DNA from: Oscillospiraceae bacterium
GTDB taxonomy: Bacteria; Bacillota; Clostridia; Oscillospirales; Ruminococcaceae
NCBI GenBank assembly: GCA_020024235.1
Contig: JAHHUA010000012.1
Span: forward strand, 1 to 21,442
Length of the DNA: 21,442 nt
Direction: 5' to 3'
Made by a program: the position numbers and the translations under genes. Position 1 is the first letter of the stretch. Each line of letters begins with the position of its first letter. This document shows positions 13,829 through 21,357 of this stretch, piece by piece. The notes under the pieces are model-generated. The model had not been told where the DNA came from, did no database searches, and saw only the letters and a list, made by a program, of their open reading frames with translations.

Positions 13829-13975
13829 TTATTGTGATGCATAAAAATAAATCAAATATGCAGAAACTTTTTTTATTTAGCTATTGACTTTTGATAGTTA
13901 GTCTTTCCTTGTATTTTATATAATATCATATCTCTTTGTTTTTTTCAATGGCTAAGGTTTTAAATCATTATAAAT

Positions 13976-14012
13976 AAAAAAAACAACCTGAATTTTTAAA
14001 TTACAGATTGTT
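13976..14012 (-). terminator. Terminator of degV
   Basis: AACAATCTG and CAGGTTGTT pair (with G-U) across 13982-14012 and are followed on the minus strand by a run of U. It lies nine bases after the degV stop and survives intact next to the right end of the IS element. Confidence 0.8.
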
Positions 14013-14020
14013 TTGCAAAA

Positions 14021-14875
14021 TTAATCCACTATATGTTTGGTAAAGTAAGCAAATCCTGCGGCTTTAGGTCCCACATGAGTTCCTACAACAGTACCGATAT
14101 TTCTGCATTCTATATCATCTATACCGATATTTTCTTTTAAATAAATTAATATATCTTCTACAAATTTTTCGTCGGCACAGTATGCAGCAATTATATCTTT
14201 GGTTTTATCTATACCGCCTTCTTTTTCTGCCAAAGCAAATATCATCTCAACAGCCTCTGACATTTTTCTTGCTTTTCCTGCTGCTTTAATAGTACCGTTT
14301 TTAGATACAATTATAGGCTTTATTCCAAGTATTCCCCCTGCAAAAGCTGCGGCTTTGGAAAGTCTGCCGCCCTTTTGGAGATATTTTAATTCATTTACAA
14401 CTGCCAAAATTCTGATTTTATCTTTTTCCTCATTTAAGATTTTAACAATTTCTTCTGTGGGTAAATTTTTATCCTTAAGCTGTAGTGCCAGTTTTACCAA
14501 AAGATTTATTCCCATAGTAACAGTTCCACTGTCAACTATAAATATTCTGTCATATCCACATTCCTCAGCTGCTATAGTGGCTGACTGAAAAGTTCCGCTC
14601 AAATTGGCAGAAATTACAATGGCTATAACATCATCACCTGAGTTTTTTGCGTCATTAAATTTTTCTAAAAATAGTTTCGGACTGGGCTGACTGGTTACGG
14701 GAAGATTTTTGCATTTTTCAAGTTTTGCATAAAATTCCTCATAGTTAAGCTCAATTCCGTCCTTATATGTAACACCGTTTTCAAAAGTAACATTTAATGG
14801 AATAATTTCCACTCCCAATTTTTTACCTTCTTCAGGCAATATATCCGATGTGGAATCTGTTAAAATTCTAATCAT
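14021..14875 (-). CDS. DegV family fatty-acid-binding protein
   Basis: 284-residue cytoplasmic DegV-domain protein, full length. In Firmicutes such proteins (FakB type) hold a fatty acid and present it to the kinase FakA for phosphorylation. Signatures: ILTDSTSDIL at the N-terminus, TSQPSP with S62, SANLSGTFQSA (residues about 89-99), ELKYLQKGGRLSKAAAF, LGIKPII, and VVGTHVGPKAAGF near the C-terminus, all lipid-pocket segments of the family. The gene has its own promoter and terminator and is monocistronic. No fakA is in the window, and which fatty acid it binds cannot be read. SD AAAGGGGG precedes the ATG. Confidence 0.93.
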   Translation of the reverse strand: MIRILTDSTSDILPEEGKKLGVEIIPLNVTFENGVTYKDGIELNYEEFYAKLEKCKNLPVTSQPSPKLFLEKFNDAKNSGDDVIAIVISANLSGTFQSATIAAEECGYDRIFIVDSGTVTMGINLLVKLALQLKDKNLPTEEIVKILNEEKDKIRILAVVNELKYLQKGGRLSKAAAFAGGILGIKPIIVSKNGTIKAAGKARKMSEAVEMIFALAEKEGGIDKTKDIIAAYCADEKFVEDILIYLKENIGIDDIECRNIGTVVGTHVGPKAAGFAYFTKHIVD

Positions 14876-14907
14876 ATAAATTTTCCCCCTTTAAAACTAA
14901 TGTTGAA

Positions 14908-14936
14908 ATTATACGACTATTTGAATTTTCTGTCAA
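14908..14936 (-). promoter_or_regulatory. Promoter of degV
   Basis: TTGACA (14931-14936) and TATAAT (14908-14913) on the minus strand with a 17-base spacer; start near 14901, 26 bases before the ATG. The remaining intergenic DNA (14937-15046) shows nothing else. Confidence 0.92.
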
Positions 14937-15046
14937 TTTAAAATTTACACTAAATGTATTTATTACAAAATTTAATATATTTTATCAACTTTATCCATAA
15001 AATGATAAGATATACTTAACAAAATAATTAACAAATTTTACAGATA

Positions 15047-15080
15047 TAAAAAAACAGCCCATATAAAATATGAACTGTTT
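15047..15080 (-). terminator. Terminator of the methylaspartate operon
   Basis: On the minus strand AACAGTTCATAT pairs with ATATGGGCTGTT, using two G-U pairs, around a UUU loop, and is followed by seven U. It lies 13 bases after the last stop codon of the operon. Confidence 0.85.
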
Positions 15081-15092
15081 ATATAAACTAAA

Positions 15093-15638
15093 TTAGTCTT
15101 CAATAGGTTTTGTGTTATAAAGGTTATTTCCTTCGCTGTCTATAATAACAATTACTGGAAAATCTTTAATTTCCAAACGGCGAACAGCTTCCGGTCCCAA
15201 ATCTTCATACGCAATAATATCACACTTAACTACTGATTTAGAAATAAGAGCTGCTGCTCCACCGATTGCACCAAAATAAACTGCACCGTTTTTCTTCATA
15301 GAATCGATAACCTGATCGTTTCTCTTGCCCTTACCTATCATACCGCGAAGTCCCAAATCAAGAAGTCTGGGAGCAAATGGATCCATTCTATAGCTGGATG
15401 TAGGTCCACATGAACCGATTGCATGACCGGGTTTTGTAGGTGTTGGCCCTACATAGTAAATAACCTGACCTTCCGGATCGAAGGGAAGCTTTTCTCCCCT
15501 GTCAAGAGCTTCTATCATTCTCTTGTGAGCTGCATCTCTTCCTGTGTAAATTACACCGCTGATAAGTACATTATCGCCGGCTTTAAGATTTCTTACCTGT
15601 TCTTCTGTAAGTGGTGTGGTTAATCTGATTGGTTCCAT
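15093..15638 (-). CDS. Fe-S hydro-lyase beta subunit, probable mesaconase (class I fumarase-like)
   Basis: 181-residue C-terminal-type subunit of the two-part class I fumarase/tartrate dehydratase family. The family motif HAIGSCGPTSSYRMDPF is at residues 72-88 (C77), followed by the KNGAVYFGAIGGAAAL loop and LEIKDFPVIVIIDSEGN. It supplies substrate-binding residues to the [4Fe-4S] alpha subunit, encoded 14 bases upstream. Annotation by homology alone would be fumarate hydratase beta. Its place as last gene after glmS-glmL-glmE-mal argues for mesaconate hydratase: mesaconate + water to (S)-citramalate. Class I enzymes can accept both fumarate and mesaconate. Confidence 0.85.
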   Translation of the reverse strand: MEPIRLTTPLTEEQVRNLKAGDNVLISGVIYTGRDAAHKRMIEALDRGEKLPFDPEGQVIYYVGPTPTKPGHAIGSCGPTSSYRMDPFAPRLLDLGLRGMIGKGKRNDQVIDSMKKNGAVYFGAIGGAAALISKSVVKCDIIAYEDLGPEAVRRLEIKDFPVIVIIDSEGNNLYNTKPIED

Positions 15639-15652
15639 AATTTACTGCCTCC

Positions 15653-16498
15653 TTAAAGTACAGCATGACCATGACGGGCTGCATGGCAACAAATGTTGAC
15701 AGCAACAGGAAGGCCAGCTATATGTGTTGGGTGATAATTAACATTTACAGCCAAAGCTGTGGTATTTCCGCCTATTCCGGCAGGACCGATACCCAGTTTG
15801 TTAATTTCATGGAGCAAATCTTTTTCCAGTTGTGCATAATTTGGATCTTCATTGTGTACGCCTACTTCTCTAAGGAGAGCCTGTTTTGACATCATAGCAG
15901 CTTTTTCCATTGTGCCGCCTACTCCTACACCTACAATAATCGGAGGACATGGGTTAGGTCCTGCTTTTTTTACTGTTTCAATAATGAAATTCTTAACACC
16001 TTGTAATCCGTCAGCAGGTACAAGCATCTTTATAGCTGACATATTTTCACTTCCGAAACCTTTAGCTGTAACTTTAATATCAAGCTTATCTCCAGGAACA
16101 ATATTGTAATAAATAATTGCAGGAGTGTTATCTCCTGTGTTCTTTCTGTCAAAGATAGGTTCTTTTACAACGGATTTTCTAAGGTAACCTTCTTCATAAG
16201 CTTCTCTTACACCCTGATTAACAGCTTCATTAATATCTCCGCCTTTAAGCATAACTTCCTGACCTACTTCAAGGAATACTACTGCATAGCCTGTATCCTG
16301 ACAAACTGCCATTCTTTCTTCTTTGGCTATATCATAGTTTTTAATAAGCTGATCCAATACAGATTGTCCAACAGGGGATTTTTCTGTTTTTTTATTTTCC
16401 AGCAATGCGGAATATACGTCATTTCCGATTACATAAGCAGCTTCAGTAAAAAGTTCCTTTACCTTTTCCTTAACAACAGCTACATCTATCTCTTTCAT
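15653..16498 (-). CDS. Fe-S hydro-lyase alpha subunit, probable mesaconase (class I fumarase-like)
   Basis: 281-residue [4Fe-4S] subunit. Candidate cluster ligands are C66 in AVCQDTG, C184 in GPNPCPPIIVGVGVGG, and C270/C271 in VNICCHAARHG, the three conserved cysteine blocks of the family. GIGPAGIGGNTTALAVNV is also typical. Together with the beta subunit it hydrates a carbon-carbon double bond next to carboxylates. In clostridia that use the methylaspartate route this enzyme hydrates mesaconate to citramalate, and the operon context supports this. A house-keeping fumarase is the alternative. The gap to mal is 90 bases and contains a hairpin. SD AAGGAG lies about 14 bases before the ATG, somewhat distant. 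Confidence 0.87.
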   Translation of the reverse strand: MKEIDVAVVKEKVKELFTEAAYVIGNDVYSALLENKKTEKSPVGQSVLDQLIKNYDIAKEERMAVCQDTGYAVVFLEVGQEVMLKGGDINEAVNQGVREAYEEGYLRKSVVKEPIFDRKNTGDNTPAIIYYNIVPGDKLDIKVTAKGFGSENMSAIKMLVPADGLQGVKNFIIETVKKAGPNPCPPIIVGVGVGGTMEKAAMMSKQALLREVGVHNEDPNYAQLEKDLLHEINKLGIGPAGIGGNTTALAVNVNYHPTHIAGLPVAVNICCHAARHGHAVL

Positions 16499-16530
16499 TT
16501 AGAATATACACTCCTTATTTAGTATAGCTA

Positions 16531-16560
16531 ATGCACCGCCCCGATTAAAGGGCGATGCAT
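16531..16560 (-). other. Intercistronic hairpin between mal and mesaconase alpha
   Basis: ATGCA-CGCCC and GGGCG-TGCAT pair in the 90-base gap with one bulge. There is no U run after it on the minus strand, so it is not a normal terminator. It may stabilise or define 3' ends of processed messages. Confidence 0.65.
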
Positions 16561-16588
16561 CAGGGTTAAATCAAAACAGATTTTTTTA

Positions 16589-17836
16589 TTACTTGTTAGC
16601 CATGTAAGCCAAAATTCTGTTCATTTCGTTGTAAACAATCATGTAACCTTCGTCAACACCCATACCAGGTTTAGCGAGGATTTGATCTGGCTTTGTAGCC
16701 ATTGCACAGTTTACGCAAACTTCAGCACTGCGGTTTGTTTCGTTGCAAGTACCGCCTTGGTAAGCACCAACACCATGTTCTTTACAGTAAAGAACAGCTT
16801 CAATAGTGTTGTTGATACCACCCAGGTCAGGAGTTTTAATTTGGAGCATATGACCTGCATGAGCATTAGCAAAATCAACAACATCTTCGTATGTATTGCA
16901 CCATTCATCAGCAACCAATTCAATGTCAATGTGTCTTTCATCAACCATCTTTGTAAGTTTAGCAAGAAGTTCGATTTGTCCTTCTCTTTCGCCAACATCT
17001 ACAGGTCCTTCAATGCGAAGTTTAAATCCTTCAGCAGCCTTTGAAAGTTCTGCCAAATAATTTACAATCTTTTCTGCATCATTGTTAAATGCAATACCGA
17101 TTGTACCGTAAACATCAATATGGAATACAGGTTTGTAACCTTCAACAGGTGCCAAATCCTTGCATCTCTTAGAAAGCCACTTAACATATTCAAGAAGAAG
17201 TTCACCGTTCTTGCCGAGCTTTGTATCAACATGGTTAATAAGAGCATGAGGAAGAACATCTGCACCCTTCAAAATCATCTTATCTGTATTTTCGTATCTG
17301 TTATCACCGGATTGTGTAAAGATAGCAACAGGAGTATTGGAAACGCCGCCTGTCTTGTATTCTTCAGCAACTACTTCAGCCATAAGTTTATGCTGGCTCT
17401 TAGCAACTGCATCAAGAATAGCCTGAGAAACACCGTATCTGATAGCTGTGTGAATCTTCTTGCCTGTCTTTTCGTCGATCATGTCATCAACAATTTTAAC
17501 CATATCTCTGAAGTTTGTAATTTCCAAACCTTCGAGCTTTGGTGCAATTTTTTCATTGATGAAAGGAATGAAATCTTCAGCGAGGAACAATGGGTCGCGG
17601 CCGCCTGCTCCGGAGTACTGAACTGCTGCACAGTCACCAAGTGCAATTTGTCCGTCTTCAAGAATAATTTGAACGGAAATGGATTCGCCGGATTGTCTGA
17701 TAGATTTAAAGCCTGGGGTTACAGGATTGCCGATATAAGCAGCACCATCTGTTTTTGCACCCATTTTAATAGCTTTTTGGTCATCAAAGAAGAAACCTGT
17801 TCGTCCGCCTGAGCAGATAATCTTTTTAATTTTCAT
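16589..17836 (-). CDS. mal: Methylaspartate ammonia-lyase
   Basis: Converts (2S,3S)-3-methylaspartate to mesaconate and ammonia; 415 residues, against 413 for the Clostridium tetanomorphum enzyme, enolase superfamily. Residues known in that enzyme are found shifted by three: Mg ligands D241, E276 and D310, the catalytic base K334 in QIKTPDLGG, H197, Q332 and T363 (in QGGTCNETN). The N-terminal capping domain runs to about residue 160 and the TIM barrel follows. It is the fourth gene of the operon, separated from glmE by 111 bases with a stable hairpin and from mesaconase alpha by 90 bases with another. Confidence 0.97.
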   Translation of the reverse strand: MKIKKIICSGGRTGFFFDDQKAIKMGAKTDGAAYIGNPVTPGFKSIRQSGESISVQIILEDGQIALGDCAAVQYSGAGGRDPLFLAEDFIPFINEKIAPKLEGLEITNFRDMVKIVDDMIDEKTGKKIHTAIRYGVSQAILDAVAKSQHKLMAEVVAEEYKTGGVSNTPVAIFTQSGDNRYENTDKMILKGADVLPHALINHVDTKLGKNGELLLEYVKWLSKRCKDLAPVEGYKPVFHIDVYGTIGIAFNNDAEKIVNYLAELSKAAEGFKLRIEGPVDVGEREGQIELLAKLTKMVDERHIDIELVADEWCNTYEDVVDFANAHAGHMLQIKTPDLGGINNTIEAVLYCKEHGVGAYQGGTCNETNRSAEVCVNCAMATKPDQILAKPGMGVDEGYMIVYNEMNRILAYMANK

Positions 17837-17885
17837 TGTAAAGACACCCTTTCAAATATTTAATTAATTTAATTAATTTATATAA

Positions 17886-17918
17886 CTTTTCCCTGTCTCC
17901 TGTGAAAACAGGGAAAAG
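17886..17918 (-). other. Intercistronic hairpin between glmE and mal
   Basis: CTTTTCCCTGT (17886-17896) and ACAGGGAAAAG (17908-17918) form a perfect 11-bp stem. On the minus strand it is followed by UUAUAUAAAUU, not a U run, and then by an ATTAATTTA-repeated AT stretch (17858-17880) before the mal SD. Confidence 0.75.
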
Positions 17919-17947
17919 CTAATTTTATTTTATAAGCTGCTGGTCTG

Positions 17948-19405
17948 TTACTGTGGTCTGCCGATGAGTTTACCTCTGGAAATTGCGTAAACATCGTCAA
18001 TAACCATCTTGAAGCTAACAGGTCTGCCTTCAAATTTAGCTCTTTCTTCCATCTTTCCTCTGTGGAAGTTCTTGATTTCTTCTGTGAAAGGAAGATTTCC
18101 AAAGTCAAGGAATCTGATACAACCTGTGTTATCACGGGCAGGAAGAGCAGCACCCTTGTTGTACTTGGAAGGAGCAAACGGAACATCGATAAGACCTGCT
18201 TCAAATCCTGCAACTACTGCATCAAAGAAGTTGTCCTTGCCGATTTCAAGGCAGGAGTCAACTATGCACTTTGTTTCAGCGTCGATAACATCAATTTCAG
18301 CTTGGATTTCAGCAGTATTAGCCATAACTTCGCAGTCAAGCATACTGCAAACCTGCTTTGTAGCTCTAAGACCTTGAGCATTAGCTTCCATTGTAGGAAT
18401 ACCCATAGCTTCATGAGGAGTTTTAACAATAACCTTTGTTGCACCTGCCAAAGCAGCTGTTGCAGCACCCCAGGAAATAACACCGAATGCCTTAGCTTCA
18501 TCTTGTGGGAATCCACCCATCCACTGGTGGAATACAGATGTTACAACAACATCGTTAAATCCGTACTTGTGGAGGTATTCCTCTGTCATCTTCATAAGGG
18601 ATCTGATTGCAGCAATATCCTGGTACAAGTTACCGCATTGACCATAACCTACTGTGATACTCTTACAGCCCTGTTCAGCAGCCAAAAGTGCTTCAAATAC
18701 AGCAACAGCATTGGAGATACATGGTGGAACAAGTGTACCTGTCAAAGGACCGTATGGTTCTCTGTTGATTGTAACACCTGCTTCTTCATAAAGACCTGTA
18801 AGTCTGTCAACATATATCCAGTCTGTAAGTGTTCTTTCAAGTGTAACACTCTTAGCATAAGGAACATTGTAGGAAATACCGCCGCCTTCGTAAGATGTGA
18901 AACCGCCTGCATAGCAGATTTCTGTAAGAAGTCTTGCGTCAGGTGTACCATGACGAACCTGTACAGGTACATTAACACTGTCAATTACCTTACGGCAGGC
19001 TTCAACACCCCAGTTAAGTGCAGGGAAACCGTTGAGCAAAGATCTTTCAAGGTTCTTTTCTCTTTCTTCCTTAATAGCATCTTCAGCTTCCTGATATCTG
19101 TTCTGTCTTGTGTAGGAGTCGATTGTGGAAGGCAAAAGATCAGCTTCGCCGTATTTTTCAAGGTATTGGAGAAGTTTGATATGTTTATCAAGCATAGCAA
19201 CACCGGCACGGGGCTGAATAAGTGTTACCCCTTCGTTCTTAGCTTTTTCGAGTTTCTTAGCAAAAACTCTGTGTTCGGGAAGACTCTTGTGGAAGTCTAT
19301 ACCGCTTTGAATATCAACATCTTTACCTGTAGGCCAAGATGCCAAAACTTCTTTACGAATTTTGTTAAATTCGTCCATGCTCAGTTTATTAGATTTATAA
19401 GCCAT
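17948..19405 (-). CDS. glmE: Glutamate mutase epsilon subunit (methylaspartate mutase E)
   Basis: Catalytic subunit of adenosylcobalamin-dependent glutamate mutase, interconverting (S)-glutamate and (2S,3S)-3-methylaspartate by a radical mechanism; 485 residues, TIM barrel. The arginine claw that holds the substrate carboxylates is complete: R66 (QPRAG), R100 (YTR) and R151 (QVRHGTPDAR), together with E173, Y179 and Y183. These correspond to R66, R100, R149, E171, Y177 and Y181 of the C. cochlearium enzyme. It works as an E2S2 complex with GlmS. Its ATG overlaps the glmL stop by one base (TAATG), so translation is coupled. Confidence 0.97.
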   Translation of the reverse strand: MAYKSNKLSMDEFNKIRKEVLASWPTGKDVDIQSGIDFHKSLPEHRVFAKKLEKAKNEGVTLIQPRAGVAMLDKHIKLLQYLEKYGEADLLPSTIDSYTRQNRYQEAEDAIKEEREKNLERSLLNGFPALNWGVEACRKVIDSVNVPVQVRHGTPDARLLTEICYAGGFTSYEGGGISYNVPYAKSVTLERTLTDWIYVDRLTGLYEEAGVTINREPYGPLTGTLVPPCISNAVAVFEALLAAEQGCKSITVGYGQCGNLYQDIAAIRSLMKMTEEYLHKYGFNDVVVTSVFHQWMGGFPQDEAKAFGVISWGAATAALAGATKVIVKTPHEAMGIPTMEANAQGLRATKQVCSMLDCEVMANTAEIQAEIDVIDAETKCIVDSCLEIGKDNFFDAVVAGFEAGLIDVPFAPSKYNKGAALPARDNTGCIRFLDFGNLPFTEEIKNFHRGKMEERAKFEGRPVSFKMVIDDVYAISRGKLIGRPQ

Positions 19406-20787
19406 TATAAAATTACCATCTCTTTCTTCATAATACGCAGAGCCATTTCAGGGTCCACTTGACTTAAAAGTCCCATTGCAGACAAGATGTATTTCTTATC
19501 AAGGATATACTTGGGTTTTTTAGGCATAAGAGCAAAAGGTTCCTTTGGAGTAGCCTCAACACCGGAAAGAATTTCCTTAGGGTTAGGGTTATTTATAATA
19601 GAACCGCCTGTTCCCAGTACAAACTGAATATCATAGAGATTTTTGCCTGTTTGAAGATAGCTTTCACCCAGTGGTGTAAAAATCTTTTCCACACTGCCTG
19701 CGTGTCTTGTCATTGCAATGAATGCGGCTTGTCTTGCAAGCTGTAAATCTATGCGTCTTTCTTCCTCATCTTCGGGAAGAAGTTCTGGATTTGCTTTGTA
19801 TTTTGCCAAAGTTGCTCTGAGTTTTTCGAGGCTTACATCTGCATATTCGCAGAAGAAGTCTTCCTCAACCAAAGAAACTATGGATTGAGCATTCCATCTC
19901 ATACCCAAATCGCCTTCAACAGAACGCTTTGTAGCTGGGTGAGGAATACCTTTTAAAACTGCTCCGGAAAGTACGGGACAGCCATTTGTTGCCGAATAAA
20001 TATCTGTGGTAGCACCACCTATGTCAACCGCCACCATTTCGCCCATTCCAAGGCTTCTCTTTGTTCCTCTTGCAAAAAGCTGAATAGATTCAATTACAGA
20101 TGCAGGTGTTGGGATAATATCTCCCTGAACCATGTCCTGTACGGCTTTAAGTCCCTTGGCATTTATAATTCTGTCAAGGAATACCTGTCTTATAGCTTCT
20201 CTTGAAGGATTAATATTGAGTTTACCGAATTCAGGCATAACATTTTCGCACTGAACTGCCGGTTTGCCGCCTGCTTCCAAAATTCTTTGAACTTCATCAG
20301 CTACAGCTTTGTTTCCGGAAATAATAACCGGAAATACCAACGGAATATCGGCTATGATTTTGGCATTGTGTAGAATAACCTCACTGTTGCCACCGTCAGT
20401 ACCGCCTGCCAGCATAAATATATCGGGTTTTATGTCTAAAATTTCAGCTGCTTCATGGGCGTTGAGTTTATTTGCATAAACATTGATAACTTTCGCTCCT
20501 GCGCTGAGGGCTGCCTGTCTTGCTGCTTCTGCTGTCAAATCTCTGACTAATCCGCTGGACACCATTCTAAGTCCGCCTGCTGCACTGCTGCAAGCTCTGA
20601 ATACTTCAAAATTTTCTATTCCAGTTTGTTCTTTAATTTTGGCAATAGCATTATTGACGCCGATGGTAACATCTGTCATAACAGTTGTGGGAGATTTTGC
20701 ACAAGCTATTACTTCTTCCTTTTCCATATCCACTGCAACTGCTTTTGTATATGTGCTGCCAATATCTATAAACAACGCTGTTTTCAC
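19405..20787 (-). CDS. glmL: Glutamate mutase reactivating factor (MutL/GlmL family ATPase)
   Basis: Actin-like ATPase thought to exchange damaged cobalamin on glutamate mutase, analogous to diol dehydratase reactivases; about 460 residues. Phosphate-1 motif FIDIGSTYTK is at the N-terminus, phosphate-2 AVDIGGATTDIYS near the middle, and the adenosine motif LGTGGSII in the C-terminal third. An in-frame ATG at 20811 would add eight residues but has no SD, whereas GTG at 20787 is preceded by GGAG and gives a start (MKTALFIDIGST) like that of other family members, so GTG is preferred. It sits between glmS and glmE as in C. tetanomorphum. Confidence 0.93.
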   Translation of the reverse strand: MKTALFIDIGSTYTKAVAVDMEKEEVIACAKSPTTVMTDVTIGVNNAIAKIKEQTGIENFEVFRACSSAAGGLRMVSSGLVRDLTAEAARQAALSAGAKVINVYANKLNAHEAAEILDIKPDIFMLAGGTDGGNSEVILHNAKIIADIPLVFPVIISGNKAVADEVQRILEAGGKPAVQCENVMPEFGKLNINPSREAIRQVFLDRIINAKGLKAVQDMVQGDIIPTPASVIESIQLFARGTKRSLGMGEMVAVDIGGATTDIYSATNGCPVLSGAVLKGIPHPATKRSVEGDLGMRWNAQSIVSLVEEDFFCEYADVSLEKLRATLAKYKANPELLPEDEEERRIDLQLARQAAFIAMTRHAGSVEKIFTPLGESYLQTGKNLYDIQFVLGTGGSIINNPNPKEILSGVEATPKEPFALMPKKPKYILDKKYILSAMGLLSQVDPEMALRIMKKEMVIL

Positions 20788-20816
20788 TATAAAATCAACT
20801 CCATGATGCATTTTTT

Positions 20817-20836
20817 AAAGACATTTATGTGTCTTT
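20817..20836 (-). other. Intercistronic hairpin between glmS and glmL
   Basis: AAAGACA (20817-20823) and TGTCTTT (20830-20836) form a 7-bp stem between the glmS stop and the glmL start. It is short and followed on the minus strand by A-rich sequence, so termination is not expected. Confidence 0.5.
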
Positions 20837-20842
20837 TTAAAA

Positions 20843-21262
20843 TTAGTCTTCAATACCCAAATCTTTCTTTAAGTCTGCAATTGTTGTTTCAGGTGGTGTT
20901 GCAGGTGGGTAAACTCTGTTAAATCCCATAGCTTTGAACTTAGGTTCAACTTCTTCAAAGGGAACTTTACCGATAACAATGTTTCCGCCCACATAGAGTG
21001 GAATATCAGGAATACCTGCTTCAATGCATTTATCTCTCATACCGCGGCAGTCAAGTTCACCTTGTCCGTAAAGAGAAGATACGATAATTGCATCTGCTTT
21101 TGTTTCGATAGCAGCATTAATGTATTCTTCCTGAGAAACCAAAACTCCCAAGTTTACTACATCAAATCCTGCTTCTCTAAAAGCATAGTCCAAAATTTTG
21201 TTGCCGACTGTGTGAATGTCAGCACCGATTACACCAATGACCAATCTTTTTCCGTTGCCCAT
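20843..21262 (-). CDS. glmS: Glutamate mutase sigma subunit (B12-binding)
   Basis: 139-residue Rossmann-like subunit that carries adenosylcobalamin base-off/His-on. The motif D15-I-H17-T-V-G20 supplies the lower axial histidine, with SSLYGQG (nucleotide-loop pocket) and YVGGNIVIGK completing the B12 signature D-x-H-x-x-G...S-x-L...G-G. The C-terminal RVYPPATPPETTIADLKKDLG is typical of GlmS. The reading frame stays open to 21379, but the family length and SD AAAGGATGG ahead of the ATG at 21262 fix the start there. It is the first gene of the operon, with a promoter about 70 bases upstream. Confidence 0.97.
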   Translation of the reverse strand: MGNGKRLVIGVIGADIHTVGNKILDYAFREAGFDVVNLGVLVSQEEYINAAIETKADAIIVSSLYGQGELDCRGMRDKCIEAGIPDIPLYVGGNIVIGKVPFEEVEPKFKAMGFNRVYPPATPPETTIADLKKDLGIED

Positions 21263-21329
21263 TGTAAACCATCCTTTCCAATCCTTTAAATCATAAAGAT
21301 TATATATATTTTCACGAAAATCCATTAGG

Positions 21330-21357
21330 ATTATACGTGTTCTACAATAAATGTCAT
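21330..21357 (-). promoter_or_regulatory. Probable promoter of the methylaspartate operon
   Basis: ATGACA (21352-21357) and TATAAT (21330-21335) on the minus strand with a 16-base spacer; start near 21323, about 60 bases before glmS. The untranslated leader shows no riboswitch. The last 85 bases of the window are AT-rich, with only a short GTTG/CAAC hairpin and no gene. Confidence 0.65.

Larger units (their letters stand above)
12396..13904 (+). mobile_element. IS110-family insertion sequence with bridge RNA
   Basis: About 1.5 kb element without terminal inverted repeats. The left end is set at the core CT of CTTGTATAAT (12396) and the right end at the core CT after GATAGTTAGT (13903-13904). 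Two observations support these ends. First, the donor loop of the bridge RNA contains AGTTAG, identical to the right end, and TATACAA, the complement of TTGTATA at the left end. Second, joining the ends gives TTGACT-17-TATAAT. The element holds the bridge RNA, one intact transposase gene and a 120-base 3' noncoding part. Insertion separated the GNAT region from degV. IS110 elements do not duplicate longer target sites, so the only duplicated bases expected are the core. Confidence 0.78.

Noticed and set aside
12396..13914. The 7-base repeat CTTGTAT at 12396 and 13908 as a target-site duplication
   Set aside because: Using the right copy as the element end would put 22 bases between the junction -35 and -10 and would not fit the donor guide AGTTAG next to the core. 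The CT at 13903 fits both.
17120..17812. 230-codon plus-strand frame opposite mal
   Set aside because: Shadow of mal, whose catalytic residues are all in the minus-strand frame; no SD and atypical composition.
17858..17880. ATTAATTTA-like repeats as a CRISPR or iteron array
   Set aside because: Only two to three short AT-only units in an intergenic gap, with no spacers and no associated genes.
18062..19462. Open frame of 466 codons on the plus strand opposite glmE
   Set aside because: It is the antisense shadow of the well-supported glmE gene. Its product is Cys/Phe/Asn-rich without a recognisable domain, and it has no SD or promoter.
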